Shown: piece by piece, positions 28,067 through 35,510 of the stretch
How positions within the stretch are numbered: the first letter of the stretch is position 1
Layout of the letters: the number at the start of each line of letters is the position of its first letter
From: JBBDMU01 sp040878115
GTDB taxonomy: Bacteria > Bacteroidota > Rhodothermia > Balneolales > Natronogracilivirgulaceae
Direction: 5' to 3'
DNA length: 55,221 bases
NCBI GenBank assembly: GCA_040878115.1
Contig: JBBDMV010000152.1
Coordinates: 1-55,221 of the forward strand
Translations under genes and position numbers: made by a program
The notes under the pieces: model-generated
What the model was told of the DNA's origin: nothing
Seen by the model: only the letters and a program-made list of their open reading frames with translations
The model's database searches: none

Positions 28067-29356
28067 TCAGGGGTTAATGTTGAGCCGGATATCCACCGCA
28101 TTTTTATGGGCATCAAGTGTTTCAATATCAGCCATGGCCGTTACCGTTGGGGCAATACCTTTCAGCCCTTCCTCCGTAAGCTGCTGCATGGTAATGTGTT
28201 TGTAATAGGAGTCTAGGGAGACGCCACTGTACATTCGTGCAAAACCATAGGTGGGCAGGGTGTGGTTGGTGCCAGAAGCATAATCACCCACGCTTTCGGC
28301 CGACCAAGGGCCAATAAAAACCGAGCCCGCATTCTTAACATGTTCGGCAAGTTGCTCGGGGTTATCACAATTGATGATAAGGTGTTCCGGAGCGTACCGG
28401 TTTGAGAACTCCAGGGCTTCACCGGTGTTCGCCGTCTGCATGATGAAGCTGTTCTCAAGGGCTTTCAGGGAGGTTTCCGCACGCTGGAGTTTTGCATTCT
28501 GGCGTTTTATTTCCTGCTCAATGTGTTCAAAATCCACATCACCAATCCCGACCAACACGACCTGGCTGTCTGGTCCGTGTTCTGCTTGAGATAACAAATC
28601 GGCTGCCACAAAAGCAGGGTTTGATTGCTTATCGGCAATAACCAAGACTTCTGACGGACCCGCCGGCATGTCGATGCTAACCATAGCGTCACTGTTCTGA
28701 AGAAGCATCTTTGCCGCGGTAACAAACCTGTTGCCCGGACCAAGAATTTTATCCACCTTCGGAATAGAGCCTGTACCATAAGCCAATGCGGCAACGGCCT
28801 GTGCCCCGCCAGCTTTAACAATGCAGGTAGCCCCGATCAGCGAGGCTATATATTCAATTTCAGGTGCTACCGTTCCGTCTATTCTGGGAGGTGTGGTTAC
28901 TACAATTTCTTTGCAACCGGCAATTTTAGCCGGAATGCCCAGCATGAGCAGGGATGAAGGCAGCACGGCCGTTCCGCCCGGAACATACAACCCCACACGC
29001 TCTATGGGCCTGGCCACACGGCTGCAAACGACTCCGGGCATGGTTTCCACATAAATGTTCTTCGGTAACTGGGCCTTATGGAACCGGTAAATATTGGCAT
29101 AGGCCGTATCAAGTGCCTCCGCGATCTCAACCTGTATCGGTATTTCTGAAGTAGGTTTTACGGGATGGACCAGCGATGCCGGACGTACCTTATCAAAGCG
29201 TTCGGTCAAGTTTAGAACGGCATCATCACCATGGATACGGACATCCTCAATGATAGGCTTCACGATCTCAAATGCCGACTCCAGGTCCATAGCGGGCCGC
29301 CGGCAAAGCTCGTCGAGTTGTACTCTGGTAAGAGTTGAATAAATGTATTGTTCCAT
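28067..29356 (-). CDS. hisD: Histidinol dehydrogenase HisD
   Basis: Zn- and NAD-dependent oxidation of histidinol to histidine in two steps. Typical signatures are GLYVPGGTAVLPSSLLMLGIPAKIAGC, GGAQAVAALAYGTGSIPKVDKILGPGN, DMPAGPSEVLVIAD, LLSQAEHGPDSQ and SVGDYASGTNHTLPTYGFAR. The 429 residues are full length. A palindromic element separates it from hisG. Confidence 0.96.
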   Translation of the reverse strand: MEQYIYSTLTRVQLDELCRRPAMDLESAFEIVKPIIEDVRIHGDDAVLNLTERFDKVRPASLVHPVKPTSEIPIQVEIAEALDTAYANIYRFHKAQLPKNIYVETMPGVVCSRVARPIERVGLYVPGGTAVLPSSLLMLGIPAKIAGCKEIVVTTPPRIDGTVAPEIEYIASLIGATCIVKAGGAQAVAALAYGTGSIPKVDKILGPGNRFVTAAKMLLQNSDAMVSIDMPAGPSEVLVIADKQSNPAFVAADLLSQAEHGPDSQVVLVGIGDVDFEHIEQEIKRQNAKLQRAETSLKALENSFIMQTANTGEALEFSNRYAPEHLIINCDNPEQLAEHVKNAGSVFIGPWSAESVGDYASGTNHTLPTYGFARMYSGVSLDSYYKHITMQQLTEEGLKGIAPTVTAMADIETLDAHKNAVDIRLNINP

Positions 29357-29380
29357 AATCAGGTTAAACCGCCAAAGGGG

Positions 29381-29507
29381 GGTGTCTCAAAAATCCATAA
29401 CTGCTCCGCTAAGCGTCCACGCTTAGCGAGGAATGAACTCATACGGCACGAGTGCACACGCCGGCAAGCGTGGACGCTTGCCGCAGCCGCCTTTTGATAC
29501 AGCCACC
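29381..29507. mobile_element. Palindromic MITE-like element inside the his operon
   Basis: Terminal inverted repeats (GGTGTCTCAAAA at the left, CTTTTGATACAGCCACC at the right) enclose two palindromes, GCTAAGCGT-CC-ACGCTTAGC (29408-29427) and GGCAAGCGT-GG-ACGCTTGCC (29463-29482). The two palindromes are also near complements of each other, so the whole ~127 bp can fold as one hairpin. It is non-coding. It lies in the 276-bp gap between hisG and hisD. Confidence 0.65.
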
Positions 29508-29632
29508 TTTCGCGGGTAGTTATTTTAAATGGCTCACGGGAACGTGTAATATAATGTATTTCAGGTACCAATAAAATCTCCTCTAAAACGGAGGTGTGGC
29601 CTATATACATATTCCCGATAGTCAACTTATTT

Positions 29633-30502
29633 TTAAACGATCATATTTTCAATGGGTAAAATCACGATACCTGTGGCACCGGCTTCCTTAAGCTGTTCCA
29701 TTACTTCCCAAAACTCGTTGATTGCAATTACGGAATGGATGGCCCTCATATCCGGGTCGGCAAGAGGTAGAACAGTTGGGCTGTTCAAAGACGGAATAAG
29801 ATTGCAGACCTTATCTACCGAATCCACATGGGCGTTCATTAAAATATAGCGGCTTTGCTCGGCCTGCTGCCGCGCGCCGATCCTCATTAGGAACTTATCA
29901 ATGAGCTGCTGCTTTTCCGCAGAGATGTTCTTGTTAGTTTGGATCAGCTGACATTCGGAATGGAGCATAACCTCCAATTCAACCAATCCGTTGCTTTTTA
30001 AGGTTCCTCCGGTAGATACCAGATCGCAGATAGCATCGGCTACATCCAGTCTGGGTGCTATTTCAACAGCCCCTGAAATTGGAATGGCTTTGACGGAAAT
30101 ACCACGCTCATCGAAAAAATCTTTGGTAAGGTTAGGATAGCTGGTGGCGATACGGGTACCCTGCAGTTGATCTAATGAAGTAATGTTTGAACTTTTTGGG
30201 ACGGCAATAGAAAGGCGGCAGTCACCAAAACCGAGATTTCGCAAATTGGTTACGTCGGCCTTTTTTTCCGCTGTTACGTTTTCTCCTACAAACCCAAGCT
30301 CGCATACCCCGTCCTGCACGTATTCCGGGATGTCATCGTCGCGGATGAGGAGTAGTTCAACATCGAAGTTTTTGCAAGGTACCATCAAACGGTTTTTATA
30401 GCCGTCGAATTGAAGCCCTATATTTTCGAGCAGGTCTATGGTCTTTTCGGATAATCGACCGCCTTTTTGAATGGCGATCCTTAGTGAAGTTTCTGGGTTC
30501 AC
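29633..30502 (-). CDS. hisG: ATP phosphoribosyltransferase HisG (long form)
   Basis: First, feedback-controlled step of histidine synthesis. At 289 residues it is the long, HisZ-independent form with a C-terminal ACT-like regulatory domain (from about 215; MNAHVDSVDKVCNLIPSLNSPTVLPLAD). The N-terminus has RIAIQKGGRLSEKTIDLLE, and the PRPP loop region reads DAICDLVSTGGTLKSNGLVELE. The start is GTG at 30502 (MNPETS), with no clear Shine-Dalgarno sequence. It lies 57 bp downstream of the his leader peptide. Confidence 0.95.
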   Translation of the reverse strand: MNPETSLRIAIQKGGRLSEKTIDLLENIGLQFDGYKNRLMVPCKNFDVELLLIRDDDIPEYVQDGVCELGFVGENVTAEKKADVTNLRNLGFGDCRLSIAVPKSSNITSLDQLQGTRIATSYPNLTKDFFDERGISVKAIPISGAVEIAPRLDVADAICDLVSTGGTLKSNGLVELEVMLHSECQLIQTNKNISAEKQQLIDKFLMRIGARQQAEQSRYILMNAHVDSVDKVCNLIPSLNSPTVLPLADPDMRAIHSVIAINEFWEVMEQLKEAGATGIVILPIENMIV

Positions 30503-30537
30503 AGGGTTAAATATTTGGTAAATAATTGAATAGAAAG

Positions 30538-30599
30538 AAAAAATTATGCTTTAAAATAACTATCGATGCAACCAGCCATGATAGCGCATACCATGCCGG
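30538..30599 (-). promoter_or_regulatory. Putative his attenuator structures
   Basis: On the minus strand the end of the leader reading frame can form CCGGC-AUGGUA / UAUCAU-GCUGG (30599-30572, one bulge, UGCGC loop). Just after it, AGUUAU / AUAAUU (30561-30556 with 30547-30542) runs into a T6 tract (30543-30538), a weak AU-rich terminator-like element overlapping the leader stop codon. The two hairpins do not obviously compete, so a classical attenuation switch is not demonstrated. Confidence 0.4.
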
Positions 30600-30652
30600 C
30601 CGTGAGGCTTGCCCGCATGATGGTGATGGATATGTATTCTGGTAATAAACAT
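30560..30652 (-). CDS. hisL: Histidine leader peptide
   Basis: A 30-codon reading frame from the ATG at 30652 to the TAG at 30560, just upstream of hisG. Nine of 30 residues are histidine (positions 7, 9, 10, 11, 12, 17, 20, 25 and 29), including the run HIHHHH. No other property suggests a normal protein. Leader peptides rich in the regulated amino acid sense charged tRNA by ribosome stalling; here that would regulate hisGDCBHA. No Shine-Dalgarno sequence is visible and the upstream sequence is AT-rich, as for other genes in this window. The His density right before hisG makes chance unlikely. Confidence 0.8.
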   Translation of the reverse strand: MFITRIHIHHHHAGKPHGRHGMRYHGWLHR

Positions 30653-30863
30653 GGTTGTTAAGATAAAATATTTTCAGGGAATTTGGAACGGTAAATGAAT
30701 TTTAAGTTATGAGAACTATAAAGGTGATTTCCGAACTGTGCCATGGTCATTATATAAATTAACTATGGCTTAGACAAGGCATTAAGGTTTTTGTAATTTA
30801 GCGTCCCCGGACTTTGGCCAACAGAAATAAACTCTACCCGCAGATTTAAAACAAGGTTCCATT

Positions 30864-31261
30864 ATGAAAAAAAGCGAGATCATTGACCAAATTACTTCAA
30901 CCTGAGGGCGTCATAATTTGTAGAACCCACCGTAGAGACGCAAGATTTTGCGTCTCTACAATAGGCACCCATATTATGGAATTACACTCCAAAAAGGTAT
31001 AGGCCATACGAAGAATTACATGAAGCCTTAACCACATCCGGCACATTAATTGATGAGTGGTTGAAATCCGTATTAGAGGGCAAAAACAACGCAATCCCGA
31101 AAATGTTTGGCAAACAGCCGGTCCGTTTCATGGGCTATCTTATCGCGCATGAATCCCATCACCGGGGGCAAATAGCCCTTGCCCTCAAACAATCGGGGAT
31201 GAAACTCCCTGAAAAAGTCGCCGTCCAGGGTTTATGGGGCAAGTGGATGTTTGGGAAATAA
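30864..31261 (+). pseudogene. Broken DinB-family gene
   Basis: Remnant of a DinB/YfiT four-helix metalloprotein. The 5' piece starts at the ATG at 30864 (MKKSEIIDQIT) and stops at a TGA after 13 codons. The next ~90 bp hold a hairpin repeat. Then a frame resumes (PYEELHEALTTSGT...) and runs to 31261 through the diagnostic C-terminal HESHHRGQIALALKQSG with the metal-binding histidines. The middle of a normal ~150-170-residue protein is missing, so the gene is almost certainly dead. Confidence 0.65.
30932..30959. repeat. Perfect 12-bp hairpin repeat
   Basis: GTAGAGACGCAA and TTGCGTCTCTAC form a perfect 12-bp stem with a 4-nt loop (GATT). This GTAGAGACGCAA palindrome is a widely dispersed repeat in Bacteroidetes-like and cyanobacterial genomes. 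It lies inside the disrupted DinB-like gene and was probably part of what broke it. Confidence 0.75.
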
Positions 31262-31400
31262 GTTAAATAAGAATAATGTCAATTCGATATAAAGATTCTT
31301 CATTTTATTTTTGGACCATTGAATAATAAGGGCTTGTATCTTTATACGTCAACCTTCTGTTTTAATAACTCTGCCAACTTCCTTAAGAACCAACGATATT

Positions 31401-31523
31401 ATGAAAACAAAAAAATTTATTAAAGGCGTAGAACAGAATGCAAAATATGCATTAATCATATTTTTGTTGAGCATTCTCACGGCAGGATGCATGGGAAAGC
31501 CGGGCTTAACCCCCTCCCAATGA
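31401..31523 (+). CDS. Short lipoprotein or lipoprotein stub
   Basis: A 40-codon frame encoding a lipoprotein signal peptide: Lys-rich start, hydrophobic ALIIFLLSILT, lipobox TAGC, then only ten more residues (MGKPGLTPSQ) before a TGA. It is either a tiny lipoprotein or the 5' end of a gene cut off by the iteron array that starts 6 bp later. No downstream continuation is visible in any frame. I lean towards a remnant. Confidence 0.45.
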   Translation: MKTKKFIKGVEQNAKYALIIFLLSILTAGCMGKPGLTPSQ

Positions 31524-31528
31524 AACTC

Positions 31529-31611
31529 GTATCAAGTTCCTATCAAAACCATATCAACACCGTAAATATACGGTGTTGATATGGCGTTGATACGGTGTTG
31601 ATACGGCGTTG
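31529..31611. repeat. Inverted array of 11-bp iterons, locus 2
   Basis: Three forward 11-mers (nTATCAAnncc) start at 31529, 31540 and 31551. A 10-bp spacer (31562-31571) follows, then inverted units (ggnGTTGATAn) at 31572, 31583 and 31594 and a partial at 31605. The centre forms a perfect 14-bp stem (31551-31564 with 31569-31582). Unit length, spacer length and consensus match 5765-5851. Confidence 0.78.
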
Positions 31612-31731
31612 TTCAAAGGCGGGTCTGATACTGGTTGAATAACGTTCACTTTTTGAGTAGGATATTTAGAGCAAGAAATGAATTAGTTATATGCAGATAA
31701 ACCAGATTATTATACAAAACTATTACAATTG

Positions 31732-31743
31732 ACTTGGCCAAGT
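31732..31743. promoter_or_regulatory. Palindromic operator candidate for the XRE-ImmA gene
   Basis: ACTTGGCCAAGT is a perfect 12-bp palindrome centred about 32 bp before the ATG at 31770. XRE-type antitoxins commonly bind such palindromes to repress their own operon; no direct evidence here. Confidence 0.45.
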
Positions 31744-31769
31744 TCATCTTTTTTCGTAGCATATTAAGT

Positions 31770-32930
31770 ATGTCTTCAACCCGCCCACATATAAACCCTC
31801 AAATCCTCACGTGGGCACGTGAACGGGTAAATTACGATCCGGTGCAACTTGCCGGCAAGGTCCCTGTACCTGTGAACCGATATCAGCAATGGGAAAGGGG
31901 TGAAGAACGGCCAACACACAGGCAGCTATATAAACTGGCTAAAGTTCTGGGCCGGAGTCCGGGTATATTCCATTTGCGGCAGCCACCGGAAGAACCCCAG
32001 CCAAGACTTGAAATGCGCCGTGTTTATGGAGTTGCACCCGAAGAAGACAGTCCGGCATTTTCTCTTGACGTACAGCGCATCATGAACCGCAGAGACATTG
32101 TACTGGACCTGCTTGAAGTTTTGGATGAACATGCACCAGAAATTCTCGTCAGTGCGAGTTTGCAAGACAACCCCGAACAAATAGCGAGAGCAGTACGTGA
32201 ATGGCTTGGCGTTTCAACAGAAGACCAGATAAATTGGGAAAATGAAGGTGTGGCTTTGAAAGCCTGGCGCAATATTCTTGAACGTAAAGGTATCCTGAGT
32301 TTCCAGATGCAAGCCATCCCCATCGATCAGGTACGTGGTTTTGCTTTGAATTACCGTCCGATGCCTGTAATAGCATTTAACTCCAATGATAGTGTTAACG
32401 GAAGAATCTTCACCCTGTTTCATGAGGCAGGTCATATCCTTTTAGGAGAATCCGTGCTGCATAAGCAATTTTTATGGCAGGAAAGGGACCAGCATGAATT
32501 TTGGTGCAATCGTTTTTCGGCCGCCTTTCTTCTTCCCAGAGACGCGCTGTTATCTCATCCGATACTTCGTGAAAAGGGCGAACAGGCCGAATGGATGATT
32601 AGAGAAGTAAAAACACTTTCTCGTTTATACAAAGTAAGCGCTGCGGTAATGATCAGGCGCCTTCAGACATTAAACAGGATTAACACTTCCAGTTATAACA
32701 CGATACAGGAAGAAATTGACCGTTATCAACCCCCTGAAAGTTCCGGTGGCGGCAATTTTTACAATACCCAATTAGCACGCCTCGGCACATTCTTACCCAC
32801 ACTTGCTTTTGAAGGTTATTACTCCGGTGAAATAAGCACTCGTGATCTCGCTGTGATAATGGGCACGAAAGTAGGCAATCTGGGAAGGTTTGAAGAGAAG
32901 GTAATGGGCTCAACCTACGCGTTCAGATAA
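31770..32930 (+). CDS. XRE-ImmA/IrrE protein (antitoxin-like)
   Basis: 386 residues from the ATG at 31770; an in-frame TTG upstream is less likely. The N-terminal helix-turn-helix (about 10-60; VQLAGKVPVPVNRYQQWERGEERPT) is followed by a linker and an ImmA/IrrE metallopeptidase-like domain with the zinc motif HEAGH (about 218-222) and the downstream ligand region EFWCNRFSAAFLLP. This COG2856-type architecture is typical of antitoxin/regulator partners. It is 7 bp upstream of the DUF4411 gene, so the two form an operon. Whether it cleaves a protein or only binds DNA is unknown. Confidence 0.87.
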   Translation: MSSTRPHINPQILTWARERVNYDPVQLAGKVPVPVNRYQQWERGEERPTHRQLYKLAKVLGRSPGIFHLRQPPEEPQPRLEMRRVYGVAPEEDSPAFSLDVQRIMNRRDIVLDLLEVLDEHAPEILVSASLQDNPEQIARAVREWLGVSTEDQINWENEGVALKAWRNILERKGILSFQMQAIPIDQVRGFALNYRPMPVIAFNSNDSVNGRIFTLFHEAGHILLGESVLHKQFLWQERDQHEFWCNRFSAAFLLPRDALLSHPILREKGEQAEWMIREVKTLSRLYKVSAAVMIRRLQTLNRINTSSYNTIQEEIDRYQPPESSGGGNFYNTQLARLGTFLPTLAFEGYYSGEISTRDLAVIMGTKVGNLGRFEEKVMGSTYAFR

Positions 32931-32937
32931 GTAACTT

Positions 32938-33414
32938 ATGTACGTAACCGATACGGGCGTTTTAATTAATTGTTGGCATTTCTGGTATGCTCCAGAACAT
33001 CACCCTACGTTTTGGAACGGTCTGCTGGAACTTGCAAGTCAAAACCGTTTTGGTTTTCCCGAACAGGTTTATATTGAAATCCAAGAACAGGATGATGACG
33101 TATCTCAATGGTGCAGAAAAAATATTGATCAATTGATACTGCCTTCGGACAACCGTCAGGAAGAACTGTATAATGATCTCGTAGCTCAATTTCCAGCATT
33201 GGCGACTGGAAGAGGAAGAAGGCAAAACTACGCCGATCTTTATGTAATCGCTGCCGCCGAAGTTTTTAATGCTACTGCGATATCCACTGAGAAACGAGAT
33301 GGAGCACGCAACCCTAACAAAATAAAAATTCCAACTGCATGTCAGCTACGTGGTGTACACTGCATACAACCTTATGAAATGCTGCGCCGGGAAGGGTGGG
33401 AATTCAAACATTAA
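32938..33414 (+). CDS. DUF4411 PIN-like protein (putative toxin)
   Basis: 158 residues, with a PIN-domain-like acidic layout: Asp5 in VTDTGVLIN, an acidic IEIQEQDDD segment, ADLYVIAAAEVF (about 106-117) and AISTEKR near the end. DUF4411 proteins are regularly paired with XRE-ImmA proteins as toxin-antitoxin modules, with the PIN-like member the presumed ribonuclease. The 7-bp gap to the XRE-ImmA gene supports this. Toxicity is inferred, not shown. Confidence 0.83.
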   Translation: MYVTDTGVLINCWHFWYAPEHHPTFWNGLLELASQNRFGFPEQVYIEIQEQDDDVSQWCRKNIDQLILPSDNRQEELYNDLVAQFPALATGRGRRQNYADLYVIAAAEVFNATAISTEKRDGARNPNKIKIPTACQLRGVHCIQPYEMLRREGWEFKH

Positions 33415-33782
33415 AAAGTGGGATGAATACTAGTCATTTATCCTGTTTAAATAATAAACCCCAGTTTTAAATGCCGAGCAACTTCTTTATTACCAATGAA
33501 TCTGTTCGAACGATGATGAAGCATTGGTGATAAGTTATATTTGATCAGCATATTATGCTACAACTTTCGGGAGAAAATCAATGATCCGGCAAGCGTAATG
33601 CAAGTAATGAGGCATGGGATTTCTTGTAATATCCAATATTAAAATAGTCGTGGTTGGAGGACCACATCACTTCTCATTACCCTGTGATTAACGGCTTGCA
33701 AATTCGGTGGATATGTTTCATATTTCGAATGTTAGAAGCAGAATGAAATGTTAACCAATAGAAAATCTAATATTTAAAAATT
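33415..33782. other. Intergenic region without recognised content
   Basis: About 370 bp between the DUF4411 gene and the OsmC gene. I see no reading frame with recognisable composition and no strong repeat or terminator. It may hold the OsmC gene promoter. Confidence 0.4.
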
Positions 33783-34187
33783 ATGCCTACAAGAAAAGCA
33801 GAAGCCAAGTGGAACGGTGATTTAAAAAGTGGAAATGGGAAGATGAAATTTGGAGCTTTTGAAGGCGATTTCACTTTTGCCTCCCGTTTTGAAAATGGCA
33901 CCGGGACCAATCCCGAAGAGCTGATTGGTGCAGCCCTGTCGGGGTGTTTCTCTATGTCATTATCCAATGAACTTATAAAAGCCGGGTATGAACCGAAATC
34001 GACTAAAACCAATGCCGATGTACATTTTGAAGGTGGAATTAAGGAAATAGCCTTAAGTACCCAGGTTGAAGTTTCGGGTATAGCTGATGACGAGTTTCAA
34101 AAAATTGCTGAAGGAGCACGAGCAAATTGTCACGTATCTAAAGCGTTAGCAGGTACAACGATTTCGCTGCAGGCCCAGCTTGTTTAA
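33783..34187 (+). CDS. OsmC-family peroxiredoxin
   Basis: 134-residue thiol-dependent peroxidase of the OsmC subgroup. Two conserved cysteines are visible: Cys55 in LSGCFSM and Cys116 in ANCHVSKAL. The NPEELIGAALSGCFSM motif is family-typical, as is the length. It protects against organic hydroperoxides in the cytosol. A small gene of unknown function follows 61 bp later. Confidence 0.92.
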   Translation: MPTRKAEAKWNGDLKSGNGKMKFGAFEGDFTFASRFENGTGTNPEELIGAALSGCFSMSLSNELIKAGYEPKSTKTNADVHFEGGIKEIALSTQVEVSGIADDEFQKIAEGARANCHVSKALAGTTISLQAQLV

Positions 34188-34248
34188 TTAACAGACATGC
34201 ACCGGGTGTATAAGGCATCCGGTGCTTCAGTTTTCTCTCCCAATAATT

Positions 34249-34455
34249 ATGGAACAATCCGAGAAATTTGCACAAGCGCGGATTTTAGCCGAGAAAGTTC
34301 GTTCCGTCTGTCTGAAAGCAGCACGTGAAGGTTTTGAGGAGGCTTCTCAAGATGGTCTTTGTAATGAGGGCGCTATAGAAGTAGCCATCGGTGCCATACA
34401 ACAGCTTGATTTGGAGCTGATCATTAAAGAGGCTGGTGGTGGTGAGCAGGAATGA
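34249..34455 (+). CDS. Small conserved-looking protein
   Basis: 68 residues from the ATG at 34249 (MEQSEKFAQARI). It is predicted mostly helical, with segments KVRSVCLKAAREGFEEASQDGLCNEGA and AIGAIQQLDLELIIKEA. I recall similar short sequences as unnamed conserved proteins but cannot assign a function. It is codirectional with the OsmC gene and the oxidoreductase. Confidence 0.6.
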   Translation: MEQSEKFAQARILAEKVRSVCLKAAREGFEEASQDGLCNEGAIEVAIGAIQQLDLELIIKEAGGGEQE

Positions 34456-34514
34456 AACTTTCTATGGGCTATTAGATTAAAGATAATTCAATCACTGGAC
34501 AGGAACTTTAGAGA

Positions 34515-35510
34515 ATGAAAAAAGTGAAAGAAGACAGAATCACCTGGGGAATAATAGGTGCCGGTGATGTCTGCGAGATAAAGAGCGCTCCGGCTATGAA
34601 TAAGGTCCCTGATTCCAGTATCAGGGCCATAATGAGAAGAAATGCGGTAAAGGCTGAAGATTACGCCAAAAGGCATAAAATTCCCATTTGGCATACTGAC
34701 GCTGATCGTATAATTAATGATCCGGAAATTAATGCCGTTTATATTGCCACTCCACCGGCCTCTCATGCTGAATTAGCCATCAAAGCCGCGGGTGCCGGAA
34801 AGCCTGTTTACGTGGAAAAGCCGATGGCCAGAACTCATAATGAATGTTTGGACATGATAAAGGCTTTTGAAAAAGCTAATGTTCCGTTATATGTAGCGTA
34901 TTACCGTAGAGCTTTGCCCAATTTTCTGAAGGTGAGGGATTTGATCAATTCAGAGGCTATTGGGGATGTACGTATGGTTAATATCGAGTTGTATCAGCCA
35001 TTAGAACAAGATCCTGTCATGGGCCAGGAAAACCCCTGGCGAGTTGATCCTGAAGTTGCAGGAGGAGGTCATTTTTATGATCTGGCCTCACATCAACTGG
35101 ATATATTGGATTTTATATTGGGGCCTATTAAGCAAGCCGGGGGGTTTTCCGCCAATCAGGCTAAAATGTACAAGGCGGAAGATATTGTTACTTCTTCATT
35201 TATTTTTGATAACGGTGTATTGGGATGTGGAAGCTGGTGTTTCACAACAAGCAGGTCCGTTGAAAAAGAAATTACAACCATTATCGGGTCCAGGGGGAAA
35301 ATCAGTTTTGGGACCTTCAACACAACGGTTACCATTGATACTGATTATTCCGGCAGTGAAACGTTTGAATTTCAAATGCCCGACCATATTCAGCAGCCGC
35401 TAATAGAACGGGTAGTGAATGATCTATTGGGTAAAGGCAGGAGCCCCAGTACCGGCACTTCCGGGGCCCGGACCAACCTTATTATGGAAAAGATGTGTAA
35501 CCCAGGTTGA
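34515..35510 (+). CDS. Gfo/Idh/MocA-family oxidoreductase
   Basis: NAD(P)-dependent sugar or inositol-type dehydrogenase. The N-terminal Rossmann motif is WGIIGAGDV, followed by YIATPPASHAELAIKAAGAGKPVYVEKPMA (EKP is the family signature), and a C-terminal beta-sheet domain with GGGHFYDLASHQLDIL. The 331 residues are near full length. The C-terminus ends abruptly (IMEKMCNPG), perhaps a slight frame change. The substrate is unknown; no pathway genes lie beside it. Confidence 0.88.
   Translation: MKKVKEDRITWGIIGAGDVCEIKSAPAMNKVPDSSIRAIMRRNAVKAEDYAKRHKIPIWHTDADRIINDPEINAVYIATPPASHAELAIKAAGAGKPVYVEKPMARTHNECLDMIKAFEKANVPLYVAYYRRALPNFLKVRDLINSEAIGDVRMVNIELYQPLEQDPVMGQENPWRVDPEVAGGGHFYDLASHQLDILDFILGPIKQAGGFSANQAKMYKAEDIVTSSFIFDNGVLGCGSWCFTTSRSVEKEITTIIGSRGKISFGTFNTTVTIDTDYSGSETFEFQMPDHIQQPLIERVVNDLLGKGRSPSTGTSGARTNLIMEKMCNPG

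Noticed and set aside
30538..30599. Classical mutually exclusive terminator/antiterminator for the his leader
   Set aside because: The two hairpins I can draw do not share strands, so a textbook switch is not supported. Listed only as putative structures.
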